The notes under the pieces: generated by a model | What the model saw: only the letters and a program-made list of their open reading frames with translations | Told to the model about the DNA's origin: nothing | Database searches by the model: none | Position numbers and translations under genes: made by a program | Shown: positions 36,389 to 48,669 of the stretch, one piece after another | Layout: each line of letters begins with the position of its first letter | Numbering within the stretch: position 1 is the stretch's first letter | Source of the DNA: Adineta ricciae | Lineage: Eukaryota; Rotifera; Eurotatoria; Adinetida; Adinetidae | Length of the DNA: 64,000 bases | Assembly: GCA_905250025.1 (NCBI GenBank) | Contig: CAJNOJ010000017.1 | Span: forward strand, 558,001-622,000 | Reading direction: 5' to 3'

Positions 36389-38255
36389 AGTCTTTTTGAT
36401 AAGGTAGTTTTCAAAGTCGTTTTGTTTTCAATCTCCTCTCTCTCTCCGGTAGATAGAAGCATAAATAGAATTATTTAGTATACATTTGTGTGTATATACG
36501 ATCGACGTAGAAGAATAAATTAACATAAACACACCACTTCACCTTGACGAAAATCTTGTTTTCAAGATCAAGTGGTATGAGAAACAAAGGCATATGCTAA
36601 TGCCTATCATATCCGATTCTTCTACTACGGATAAGACGTTCTGTATAGTGTAGATTTGCATCTCAACTAATCCTTACGAACCTGTAAGTATTCAGTAGAG
36701 GCACGTTATTTTTCTTTATTGAAAACAGCCAAGTTCCTATATGACCGAGATCGACGATATTATTAAGTCCATGAACAATAAATCAAAGTGAATATTTCTC
36801 TCCAGTCTCTAGTATGATGGTATTAGATTCTCATCATCATCACTCAGTGAACTTGTTTATGATTGATAATTCACTTTCTTGTTATTGAAAAGGTTTCAGC
36901 TATTCCCGGTGTTTTTTTTTGTCTACCACGCAATAACTGTCATTGAGGTTCGCTTGAAGAATAATGGTATGCGCTCGAGAAGTGCCTCCATCAGCTAGAA
37001 GACATATACCTGCCATTGAACAGCAATCAAAAAGATCAACCTTCTCAAAACGATGCATATATTCAAGTTTTTATGTGAAACGGAAATGATCAATGTTTAT
37101 GCTATTCATTCGCTCTCTCAGCAATCGAGGTAATGTGAATCAAATGTTAATCAGGTTCCGTTTTGCTTCAATGTTACAATCATGAGATGTCAACAAACAA
37201 TAGAACATGAAAGTTCTCTTGATAGACACCTTCATACATCAATCAAAAAAGTAACTTTTCGACACATAGACATGCATTCCAATGACATTATTTGAATCTC
37301 AAACTTCGTATATAAATCCAGACTGTCTTTCTCTTATATCAAGTTTCATACGAGGATATTTGCCATACAGATAACATTATTATCACAGGTTGTTTCTACA
37401 CAGTCATCGTCTAATCCTTAAGTAAATATTGCACCTTCAAACGAATCAATAATAAAGTTGTATGAAATATGATAGGACTTAGTAAACCGATCAACAAAAA
37501 ATGTATCTTACTATCGAGGTCACACACATTTCGCCGCTCTGTTCTCACATAGACTCGTAAAGACAACAGCAATGATACTTTTCCCTTATCAAACCAATCG
37601 TGAAATAGATAGCTTGCGTATTTATCCGATATCCGTCAGTATCCTTAGAAAAAAAAACACGCACATATACGTACCAAAGGTTTTTGGAAGGATTTCTGTA
37701 CTGAACATGAAAACATTGGGCCATTTTTTTTTCTATTATTTTATTGCTCAAACAACTCAATCCATAGTTCTACTTTTCCATTACCATGAATAATGATACG
37801 AACGAAAAAAAAATAGTGTCATGAATGAAGACGCAAGAAAGAAGAAAAGAGTAAAAGTAAAAGAAGAAGATAGAACAACAACATCTAATATAAACTCTGT
37901 ACATTTAGGAAAAATACTGCTCAATAAAATGAGACAAAAAAGAGCGGACAATGACAAACGACAGAGAGAGAGAGAGAAAGAGAAAGAGAAAAAGAAAAAC
38001 AACCGGTGGTTAGTAATAGAATTACAAAAATCTTTCGTTTTTTTTTAGTTCCGTTGGCGAATTACATTCGTTTTGACAAACACAGACCAACTTCGTTCAG
38101 AAGAACAGAATAGACAACAACGATGACGATGACAAGAATAAAACAAGAACCAAAAATACGCAGACAACATTTATTTTTTTAAATATTTATTTTGTTTTAT
38201 TATTATGTTAATTATTAAAATTAACTGCTGGATATTTGTTTCGCTAGTTTCTCGT
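36389..38255. other. Spacer and calsyntenin 3' UTR
   Basis: Purine-rich low-complexity frames at 37820-38040 are not coding-like. The minus strand carries AATAAA-like signals near 38200, just after the calsyntenin stop. Confidence 0.45.
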
Positions 38256-41200
38256 TCAAACTTTCTTGGGTCCATATTCAATAGCTGCATCGTCCCATTC
38301 TAGTTGATGGTCGATTTTTCTTGGATCTTTTGCATGAGTTTGATAATCATTTTCTTCTTCCGATGAATATTCATTTCGACGGGCATTATTTTCGTAATCA
38401 TCGTCATCGTCATCCGAACTTGAACCTGAATAACTATCTCTTGTTTGTTCAACATTGTGAATATTTACTGGTTGAGTAGATTTCTAAATAAAGACAACAA
38501 GGCTTACAAGCAATCAGATTAGATCGCAAATCAACTAACTTTTGTTTCATCTAATGGGTTAACAGTGATATTAAGTCCAATATCATCTTCCCACTCCATT
38601 TGTGAATGCATATCATCAGCGTTGTTTGTTGATGAATGATGTTGTCGATTATTTGAACGCATGCGAACAACCAGATAAAGAACAAGTACACCAACGAGAC
38701 CAACTGATACACAAACAACAACAGCAATCGGCAAGTCTAAAAGTCGAATGAAATTCATTAATTAATCTTGTTATTTATCTTATCTTGAACTTTTCCTATT
38801 AATTCAAGCTCATCTGTCTTCTCATGATAACTTTCTCTTTTCATTGCTTGTGTAATCGTTTGGCATACTTTTTTCCTTATCACTTGTTGTTCTTACTATT
38901 CAGTTAGCGTAACTTTTGTTGCTGTTTATTATAAAGATTATATGTAAATTGAGCAATCATAAAGTGAATAATGAGAAAAATACGACGGAGTAGAAGAAGA
39001 AGATTAGATCGTAAACGCGCTAGGAAGTAAAAGTTCATCACCTGGTGATGTTCTTCGTATTTTCTTGCTGACGACAGTAACGACAAGAATGCTAATTGAT
39101 TGTATATGTACAACTGGAAAATAGTTCGACGATATTCGTCTTGATATGTATCACAGCAAATATACAACAAATTGACCGTCAAGGATAGTTTACTGGGATG
39201 TGCGAAACATCTGCCCTTTTTACTTTTACTCAAGGTCAACGATGCTATTGACCGATTGATTTCTTGAGGAGTGAGGGGGAAAAACGAGTTCATATGAACT
39301 TACTTAGTGTTGGTGGGAGAAACATTGTAATAAAACTTTGATATCAATAAAAGAAGATAAAAAAAGAGAAAGAAAGGAGTCGTTTGGATGAAAGTTGTTG
39401 TACTAGCTATCAGCTTATAAGTCGTTGTCGTTCGATAATGATAATGACAGCGGTTGAAAGCCTGTTTGACGTTGTAGGACACTGAAGAAGTGGAGAGAGA
39501 GAGAGAGTCTTGACGACAGCGAGAAGAAAAAGAAAAGGAAAAAAATGCCGGGCAGCGATGAGATGTGCGAGAGCGCGAACACGCATATACGCCCAGTCAG
39601 ACAGCAGATAATTTTACAATAGAGTTACACTCATTTTTCTCCTTTTTTCCTTCTTCGACGCATTAACTCGATCGATGATTAGAAGCAGAAACGAACAGGA
39701 AAAAAAGCACAGCAGGGAAAAAAACTTTTTTCCTTCTGTTGCTAGTTTTTTCTTCTTCTGTACGATAATGAAAAGAAGAACAATCTCGATGATTCATCTA
39801 ATAATCTCCCTCTTGATTCAATGTCTAGCCTAGATTTGCCCGTTTCGATTATTGCTAGTATACTCTGAGCAGTCAGATCTGTTTGCATTCAATCATTCTT
39901 GCATCTCTTTGTAAATAGAAAATCATCGATTTGAATTGAGCAGTGACAACGATATATGACAACAACAACAACAATAACGAAAAAAATCCTATTAACATTA
40001 CTATCCAGCAAACAGCAGAAGATTTCTATCGCTTTTTCTCCTTTCGCTTGAAGTTAGGCGTCCTTCGACATCAACCGTACATGCCGAAGTCTAAATATAA
40101 ACACAGTAGAAATCATCGCTAAGCCTTTAAGAACTAGAAATTGATGGAATACCACGAGCTATGCACCAGACGATACAATCATCACTCTTTCTCTTGCACT
40201 TTGTCAGCCTTTTCAGCTTCAAGCTAATAACAACATCATCAAGCAATGATGAAGACAGATATCTACTGATGTAAAAGATTTTTTATCAATGATCTGTGTG
40301 CGTGTATATGTTGTTTTTTCGCCTACTTAGTTAACTATATTATGAGAGTGAGACATATGTAAAAGATATAACCTATCTTTCGATTGTAGCTTTTCATCAA
40401 TCAAATTTCTCTCCCTTTCTATGTCTACTGTATCATTTTACCTGATACACTTCGTTTAGTTGGATAGATATCGTCGTCGACATCTATGAAATTATAATCG
40501 ATATCATCATTGTTGACCACAAACTTATTTGAACGGGCAGCAGCCACTGGAGCTGGTGGAGCCATTTGTTTTTCAGTATGAATCTATTTGAATATAAAAT
40601 AGTTGTATAATTTCAACGGAGAAAGAGATAGGGAGAAGAATCGTACTCGAACACGAATTTCATTTGTTATGACACGATCGTAAACACCATTGCATACGAG
40701 CGTAAATGAGCGATCAACATATGTAACTGGCTTTTTCGAAATGTAAGCGATTTGTCGAAGTAAATATTGATAAGCATCAATAGATCCCACACCTAATTGA
40801 AAAGAAATTTCAATGAAATCATTCTACCATTACATAAAATACGTACCGGTAATAACGGCACCTTCTTTTGTAATTGTATGGTCAAGATTTTCATCATTTG
40901 GTATAATTAATTGTTCACTGTTTGATAAAGTTGGTGTAGCTCGTAGACTGCAATCACTAATGTCGCCTACGGTGCACAGAAAAACTAGATATGCAAAAGG
41001 CTTTCTTCATTTATTTGTCGTACCTTGATTTCGTTTAATTGCATTGGTATAAATTGACAAATTTCGATAAAGATAAATGCCTTGATTCATCACTTGTTCT
41101 GGTACGTTATAACTCGTATCAGATCGGATTTCAATTTTAGTCGGTATTTTCGGTTCGATAATTGCGACTTGTCGAGTAAATGTAGGAAGATCATATGTAT

Positions 41201-44200
41201 GAACTTCACCTGCGCATTTCACTCGCGTGTTCACTGTGACTGTTCGTTTTCCATGAGGGCCAAGTGGTTGAAATGTATTACGATAGACAAGATGTTTCAA
41301 TAATTTTTCATATGATGCCGTATTGTCTGTGCGCAATATCCACATTGAACGATTAACATTGCTCATGAATTCCTAAGAAATTATGTATGCGTGCATATAG
41401 ATGTACACTCAATCAGCTTGACTTACAACACCACCTTCTTTTTGAACATCAGGAATGTTGAGATATTGATGGCAATCTCGAACACAGTTCGAAGAACGTT
41501 GTAATTCTTCTTTTTGTACAATTGTCAGTCCCGATAGTTGGCCATGGAAATGTTGAACCAATCGGGATGCTCGAGCTTGAAAAAAAAAAAGAAATCAAAC
41601 ATGAGACTTGCACTCCACAAGTAAGGATTTATGTCTGCATAATTAAATTCTCATCTTTATTGCTATAATCGACTCTCACCTAGATGATTTTTTAATATAT
41701 ATTCAGAAACATTTACATATATTCTCTAGAATACTTAAAATCATTTCGATAAGGCGGCTTCTATTTTGGCACAGTATGTGCCTAACCTATGAAAAAGGGC
41801 AAGGTTTTGTTCTATTTGTCTGAATCTTAATGATACATGAAAATCTGCAAATAACAATTGAACTTGACCTTATAAGATTTCATTAGCACAAGCTACTCGA
41901 AACATTGTATCGAGAGCGATCAACTCCAACTTCAATCGAAATCGTCACTTTTATTCTTACCATGCCAACAGGCGCCCAAGGCAAAGATTGTGTCTTGTGT
42001 GCCAGGTATTTCACTTAATGGAATATCCTCCACAATTCGAAATGAATCTTTCGTTGGGACAACTAGACGATCGTCAATGTATAGATCGACCTTGAATTAG
42101 AAAAATACCAAATCAAATTCCTTCTGATAAAGAAAAGAAACGGATTTGATTACCTTCTCTGGATAATGCACAAATAATTTATACGAATGCCATTGATTAT
42201 CGTTGATTTCGGGAACTTTCCATATCCATTCCGATGGGTATTTGGTTGATGTTTTTCCTGATAATGGCTCCTTACGAATCAATAATTTCAAATAGTTATT
42301 TTGAATAAATAATGCTGCATGATGACGGTTTTTTACTAAAATAACGCATAAATTCAATTCCAATTAACATTGGATTGCAATAAGTCAATTCAACTCACAT
42401 TTTTCATCACTTTTACAGAAAATATGCTCCTTTTCATTGTTGGTGTTATTATTACCATCATGAGTATGTTTCATCCACATCTGAATTGTAAATTCGTTAT
42501 TTAAATGGCCTGAAAATTGTGAATGATTAACAATTAATGCTTGATTATAACCATTAAAGGTCATTATTTTTGACGAAGGCATTCCAGTCGCCTGACTATC
42601 TTTTTCTAATAAGATATATTCACGATCGATCGATGCTAAAAAAGAATATTTCATGCTTTTCACATCTTCGATTCTTTTGAAAACACATACAGCATTGTTG
42701 AAGGTTGCAACCGCTATCTAATCCATTACTGTACAATTCAACGGTACCAACAATATCTTCGACATTGCATGACTCGGAACATGTGTTCACATTGACACTG
42801 TCGAAGAGATGAATGTGATCCGATTGAACAATCAATTCCGATGGTGCGTTGTCTAGAAAGAAAGGAATGCGAAGATGTTCTTTTTTTCTTCTGATCGATT
42901 TTGCTTCGTACCATTGATATTCGGTTGGCATGTTTTGATGATTTTGAAAGTCACTCGAGCTGGTTGACTGACTTTTCTCGTATTATCACTCGCAGGAAAA
43001 CAATCAATAGCAATGACATCGAATTCGTATTGACTGTTATCTAAATGTTTTGTAATTGATATCGAACCATTCGAATCGATGGCGAATGGAACATTCGGTG
43101 TAACGATTTCATAACCACAAACTCGATGATCAGGATTGGCGCAATCATCATCAACAGCTTCAACCTAGAGCACCACAAAAAAAACACATTCTTCACATCG
43201 AATGTGGAGTTATAAATAAAAAAACAACCTTGGCTGATACGCTTAGCTTTTCTCTTCAAAACATGTCTTATTCACATCTCCTTTAATCTTTTCCCTGTAA
43301 GGTGGAGCTCCAATATAAAAGACGTCTCACTAATTTTCGATTCTATATTTAGCAAACTTCACCTCGGCAATTATAAGATCTTGCTTTCTTTTGAAACTTA
43401 CGCGACACGACGAGGCATCACACGTTTCATCTTGATGTAACTTGAATAAATAATTATTATGTGTAAATACCGGTGCATATTCATTCACATCATCGACAGT
43501 TATTGTTAATGTTGATCTAAATGTTAGCAGAAGATAGATTAGGAAGTTCTTTGTCTCGTGTGTTTATTTTCGTCTCAATATTCTTTTGTTCTTGTTCGAT
43601 CAAACGATCCAACAATTTCCTCGGAGGTGAGAGTACCTCATTGAAAAGCTAAAGTATTTCTGACTATCTACCTTTCTGAATAACGACGTTTTTCTGTCGG
43701 TGCGCAGTCGTAAGCACGAACAAACAAACGATGCGTTTGTTTTATTTCACAATCGAGTGGATCAGCAGTAGATTTCAGTTGTATGACAGGCTGATTATCG
43801 ATCAGTTCAACAGTGAATGGAATGCTGGGCGTTGCTTCGGCGAGAATATCATCATGTTTGTGTAATGATAATTCATAACCACATATTTTACCTAAAGCAA
43901 ATAGCAAACGCAGATTAAAGTAAATAAACACTTGACAAAAATCGAAAAAGAATAAGAAAAAAAAATCGGTCAACACACCATTCACAGTTTTACTTGAATC
44001 AGCGTCAGACGCCGCGAGACGGGGCTGAAGCTGAACGATCCGTTCGTTTTCTTTCAGATGACCAGCATAAGCATCAGCGGAGAGAACAGGATCGAATAGA
44101 TTAGGTTTTGCCCTTGGAGATTTCGTTTGTGTTGACACTAGTTGTGTATTTGTCAAGGCTAAATAGTCGACAACGAAACGATAACGAATGAAGAAAATAT

Positions 44201-44274
44201 GAATATAACCTTGAAAAAAACAAAGTGAAATTAATCTTACCGATAAAAACCGCAAGTATGGTCGACCAAATCAT
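38256..44274 (-). CDS. CLSTN: Calsyntenin
   Basis: Sixteen exons: 44241-44274, 43979-44158, 43672-43891, 43402-43516, 42912-43164, 42691-42852, 42399-42635, 42154-42335, 41961-42090, 41427-41575, 41024-41372, 40847-40966, 40647-40792, 40442-40583, 38540-38736 and 38256-38483; 947 residues (human CLSTN1 981). Signal peptide MIWSTILAVFIALTN, split by intron 1. Two cadherin repeats (DVNEYAPVF is the Ca-binding linker), an LNS/laminin-G-like domain (EFTIQMWMK, NRHHAALFIQ, LGACWH), then SYEKLLKHLVYRN and the NGVYDRVITNEIRV region, one TM segment (LPIAVVVCVSVGLVGVLVLY) and an acidic tail. The two kinesin light chain-binding WD motifs are present (MEWEDD and LEWDDAA). The family works in post-Golgi transport, APP trafficking and synapse formation. 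Confidence 0.93.
38904..39293 (-). CDS. Unexplained 129-codon ORF in a calsyntenin intron
   Basis: Lies inside the 1705-bp intron before the TM exon, on the same strand. Begins MNSFFPLTPQEINRSIASLT; the first 85 codons look coding (CFAHPSKLSLTVNLLYICCD, RRTIFQLYIYNQLAFLSLL) and then a GTGATG after HHQ could be a donor. Its phase does not fit the next calsyntenin exon. It may be an unrelated nested gene, an alternative exon or chance. No family recognised. Confidence 0.3.
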   Translation of the reverse strand: MNSFFPLTPQEINRSIASLTLSKSKKGRCFAHPSKLSLTVNLLYICCDTYQDEYRRTIFQLYIYNQLAFLSLLSSARKYEEHHQVMNFYFLARLRSNLLLLLRRIFLIIHFMIAQFTYNLYNKQQQKLR

Positions 44275-44966
44275 GGAGATTGATCGCTTGTCTTTCAATA
44301 TCTGCAAAGCAAGTAAATGAATCGCTTAGAAAAGCAACACCGGTATTACTAGTACGTCTCGTTCCTCTCCTTTCTTTTCAGAAAAAAAAGAAATAGAAGA
44401 AAGTAACACAACGATGACAACCTATGAGAATGGTTGGTAAACTACCAATTTTTTTCACTCTTCGAATATAAAAAGAGAAAGCGTAAAAGAGAGAGCGCAA
44501 TAGGGAAGGAATGAGAAGGAAAAAAAAACAGAGAACAAGCTTGATTTTTTGCATGCCTCTTTCTATGCATTTGTCGCCTTTCTCGTCATTTTTTCCTTCC
44601 TTTCGCTTCGATTTTTTGAATTCTGTATGAGCTGCCTTGCATACCATTGTAAGCTTTGTGCCTAGCATTTTCCTATCGATCCTCTTTTTTATTCTTTACA
44701 TACTTGCATCTATATATATATATATACATATTTTTTTCTATATTCTTCGTGTCAACCAGAATAGCGAAAGTGAAGAAAAAGAAAAAGATCCATATATTAT
44801 CATTACAATCAATGTTCTTGCCTTCGGGCCCTAGTCATGTAGGGAGAGAGAGAGAAACCGAATTCAATCTGTTTCCTTGTAGTGTTTCTTTTTTTTCTAT
44901 TTATATTTGGTATCGAATAAAATAACAATTCGAGAAAGAACGAAAACAAGTGAAAGTTAAAGACAA
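44275..44966. other. Calsyntenin promoter region / JADE 3' flank
   Basis: Low-complexity A/G and T-rich DNA, with a TA tract near 44711-44725. A pyrimidine run ending TTTGCAG just upstream of the calsyntenin start may be an acceptor for a 5' UTR exon. Confidence 0.4.
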
Positions 44967-47900
44967 TTAATTAAAAGATCCAGTGACACATGTGACAACG
45001 TTTCCGTGAGATGCATACGACGTTTTGCTCGATTGAAATAGTGAAGGCTTTGTGGATGCTTCAAACTCTTCGCCATCATCAGATACTTGCGAATTATCTG
45101 TTGATGACAAAATGCTTCTATCTGAGATTCGTTCGAGAAGTTCTTTCGGTAATAAAATCATTTGTCCATCGTTCAGTGTTCGAATTAGATACGTCGTGTT
45201 TAATTGTAAACTATGTCGATAGGTTGATTCTAATGAAACTCGACATCGTTTAGCGTTGACAATTGTTTGATATTGTTCGGTTGAATAAAAAAGTTTCCGA
45301 CGACGTCGTTTAACTGCTTTCAACTCATTTACATTTCCATGGTCATTTTCACCATGAAATGTAGATGACGTTGATGATGATTGACGGTGACGACGTCGAC
45401 AGCGTTGTCGATGAGAAGGACTTGAGGATGAGAAAGTTTTTTTTAATGATTCGAAGCGTTGAGCGAGAATTGTTGATGATGGATGGGAATCTAAGACTGT
45501 TTTACATTGATTTTGAAGCTAAATATTCAAATCGAAACAATCAAAGAAATGATTACAACATTGAAATAACAAAACTGGCCTTGTTGACAGTTTTTTTGCC
45601 CTCAGACGTCAACAACTTCTATCTGAAGTTTACCAAAAGCGCGAACACAAACAAAAGATTTGAGCGTTTACATTTTTACTCTCTCACTTCATCGACAGTT
45701 GTTAATAAAACTCAATCGTTTTTTCTCTCTCTGATAATCAATGTTCATGCTGATCTTGATGTTAATATTCGAAACTCAAGAACTTGTCAACAATGATGAT
45801 ATGCTTTCTATCTGATGTTGATTTCGACGTGCATAGTATTTGATTCGAATAACTTTTGTAACAAGGGGTTTGTGGAACAAGTCAATTACAAAATCTTATT
45901 TTCCTATTTTGCCTTTCGTGTTGAATCTATTCTCAACGAAAAAAAATCGTTTAGTTAATTTGATTGATGATTATTATTAAGAAAAAAAATCAAGCGTAAC
46001 GGTCTTGTTTATTCACCTGTTTTCTTCTACTGAATAATATGCACTTACGTCACGTATAGTCTGCCTTGCTTTAAGACATGTATTGATTTGGGCGATCAAC
46101 AGTTCGGCATTTTCACGCTGTTCAAGAACGAAGTCAATCCGTTTGATTAGCGGCATTGTTCGATTGAATTGTCGCTTATTGATCCAGTATTCATAGATCC
46201 TTTTCGAAAGATTTTCATCGTAATCCTGCGAAGATTCTTCATGCAGATAAGACGAAGAGATGAATGTTGAAAAGTTTTTGTAACATTCGTTGATCCATTG
46301 TTCAGTTCGTAGTTGGTCACGTCGATAGACAGTTAGAGGAGTTAATGAGGATGGTGACGAGGACGACGAGGATGATGAACAGGAGGAATCATCTTCGATA
46401 CTCTTTTGAGAGGAATACGTCAATGGATCTTGCTCGGAACGTTTTCGCGCTTCTTCTGAATGTTTGAAACAGTAAGCGTTAAATTGTGAACGCACTGATG
46501 TTGATTCTTTTGAAGTCGTTTGTTGAATATCGAGAAAATAACCTGCGGCAAGGCCACAAGTTACCTTAACATAGAAACAATAATATTATAAAGCCGAATA
46601 TCAACTTCAATTCTGTTTCATATATAAGAAAGAAAAAAGTTTCATGTCTATTGCAGCATTTCTTTTCGCATTCATCAGGCTTCGTTAGACTCAGGAGATT
46701 GAACTCATTTTCTTTCATGAAAAGTTCATCAAGAAACTATAAAAGTGTCTTCTACAGTTGATTATGCCTTCGATTGATTATACTTCACAAGGGAAAATAC
46801 ATACATGAAAAGGTGTCCGACAATTTTTATGCGCACACTGCACACATGCACCGTCTAATGTCGAACAAACGACACAACGAAGTGACCAACGTGCATGAGA
46901 AATCTTATCTAGATGCAAAACTGGTTCCTAGTTAAAGAAACAAAGCACAATTAATCTTCCTTCGATGAATATCATTTGTTCATCTTACCATGGTTACATA
47001 ATCGACAAATTTCAGCTCAGGTAACCAAAGTGCACATGTCAAATGACACCAAATTGTTCCGCTAGCAGTACATTTCATTGGTCCGCCAAGTCTTCAAACA
47101 AGAAAAAAAAAGTAAGATGAAACTGAATTCCGGTATAATTTACTTGGAACAAAGAATACAAGATGGCCGCCGTAGAATCGAACATGGCCGACAGAGCCAT
47201 GTGCCACTTGGCACAAGTGGAATCCCATAGCAATTCTGGTGAACACAACAATTACAACGTTCACAGAATACCATTTCATTTCCTTCGTCAGCATCGGGCG
47301 ATAGACATATATCACAGACAATATCATCGTTTTCACACGATTTTTGCTTTAAATACGAACGAATTTTTTCAGCAGTGGAGAATTCTAAGATAATTATTGC
47401 GTTTTCAAATTCTTCTTCGGTTATTTGCCGTTTTCCTAGAAAGAAAAATCGATGAAATCAAGCTAAGGAAAAAAAGAATCTTCCTACGTTGACTATTGAG
47501 TTCGCGAAGAAATTTCAAATCATTATCATCAATATCATAATCTAATTCATGCATGACTGCCTTCATAATCAATTGTGTTGTATCTCTGCAAAAAGAATCT
47601 CATAAATTATCAACAAGATCAGATAATACACATACATTGGTTGACCGATTTGATCATTCTGATTCGATTTGGATATATTCCGCTCTGATGTTGTCGATAT
47701 TTCCCTGTATGATGCCATCTGCTTGACAGTGTCCGATACCGATAGATTCGCAGGCATTCCTAGTTTGTACCATTCAGGTTCTCGGTCAGTTACTGTCCAG
47801 TATGATGATTTGGTATTTGCTTTTGATGTCGTCGTGAAAACGAGATTGTTCGGAGAATATTTTTCAATTTGTTGGTCATTGTTGCTATCAAATATAGGGT

Positions 47901-48176
47901 TGTTTACATGGCTGTTGGTATGAAGAATCGTAGTTGTTAACGAGCTCGTTCGCATAGGTGGCTGAGGGTTCTAGGAGAAAAGATTAATCGAAAAGATTCA
48001 GTAGAAATTTCTTTCGATCTTACCATCCGACGTCGTTGAGACCGTCGTTTTGCCAATGAAGTCGCCGATAGTTTGATTCGAATTTTGATTCCACCATTCG
48101 ATGATGATGCTGATGACGATACGGATATTGGTGAAGGTATATTATGATTACTTGGATCACTCATTTTCGGTAGCAT
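44967..48176 (-). CDS. JADE: JADE-family double PHD finger protein (HBO1 histone acetyltransferase scaffold)
   Basis: Eight exons: 48024-48176, 47636-47970, 47488-47585, 47144-47435, 46989-47091, 46805-46927, 46049-46564 and 44967-45518; 723 residues. The first PHD finger is CDICLSPDADEGNEMVFCER then CVHQNCYGIPLVPSGTWLCR; the extended PHD zinc knuckle follows (CTASGTIWCHLTCALWLPEL, then HARWSLRCVVCSTLDGACVQ, CAHKNCRTPFH). Then comes the JADE-type helical region (YEYWINKRQFNRTMPLIKR, RENAELLIAQINTCLKAR). JADE proteins bring the HBO1 acetyltransferase with ING4/5 and MEAF6 to H3/H4 in the nucleus. BRPF proteins share the PHD-zn-PHD unit but carry bromo and PWWP domains, absent here. The start could be the Met at 48176 or 48164. 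Confidence 0.88.
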
Positions 48177-48669
48177 GTTGGAAGAAATGACCTGTCAAGA
48201 ATGCGTGAGTCGCGTTGTTCCAAACACAAACTTGTACGGGGATCACAGTTTGCCAAATATATGTAAGTACAAATAAATTGCAAAGCAGTAAAAAGTAAGA
48301 CACGATTGATGAGATAATATCATGAATCAAAAATATTGTACGGAGTTTAAAAAAGACTAAAAATCTGACATAAATCACATTCTTTGTATATAAAATCGTA
48401 TTGATTAAATCATATCTTACTCGCAAGAAGACTAAATCTTTAAGCCATCGATATCACACTTGATCCTTTTCCGTTCAATGAAGCGATTAAAACATCTAGA
48501 ATCACAATTCATTTTATTCAACAATTCTCTTTTGTTTCAATAGAATCTTTTTTTCAAAACTAGGTCGAAAGTGTATCTGACCAAGGTATTAAAATAAAGA
48601 CTATTACTTCCAATCAACATACATACATACATAGCAAAAAGAGGTTATATCAAGAGAAGAAAAGATCAG
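48177..48669. other. JADE 5' region and 3' UTR of the tandem-DDE gene
   Basis: No coding potential seen; AT-rich. Confidence 0.4.

Noticed and set aside
37545..38048. Lys/Glu-rich ORFs as a small gene
   Set aside because: Low-complexity purine tract in the calsyntenin 3' flank without conserved features.
45365..45796. 143-codon + strand ORF
   Set aside because: Antisense to the last JADE exon and the intron before it.
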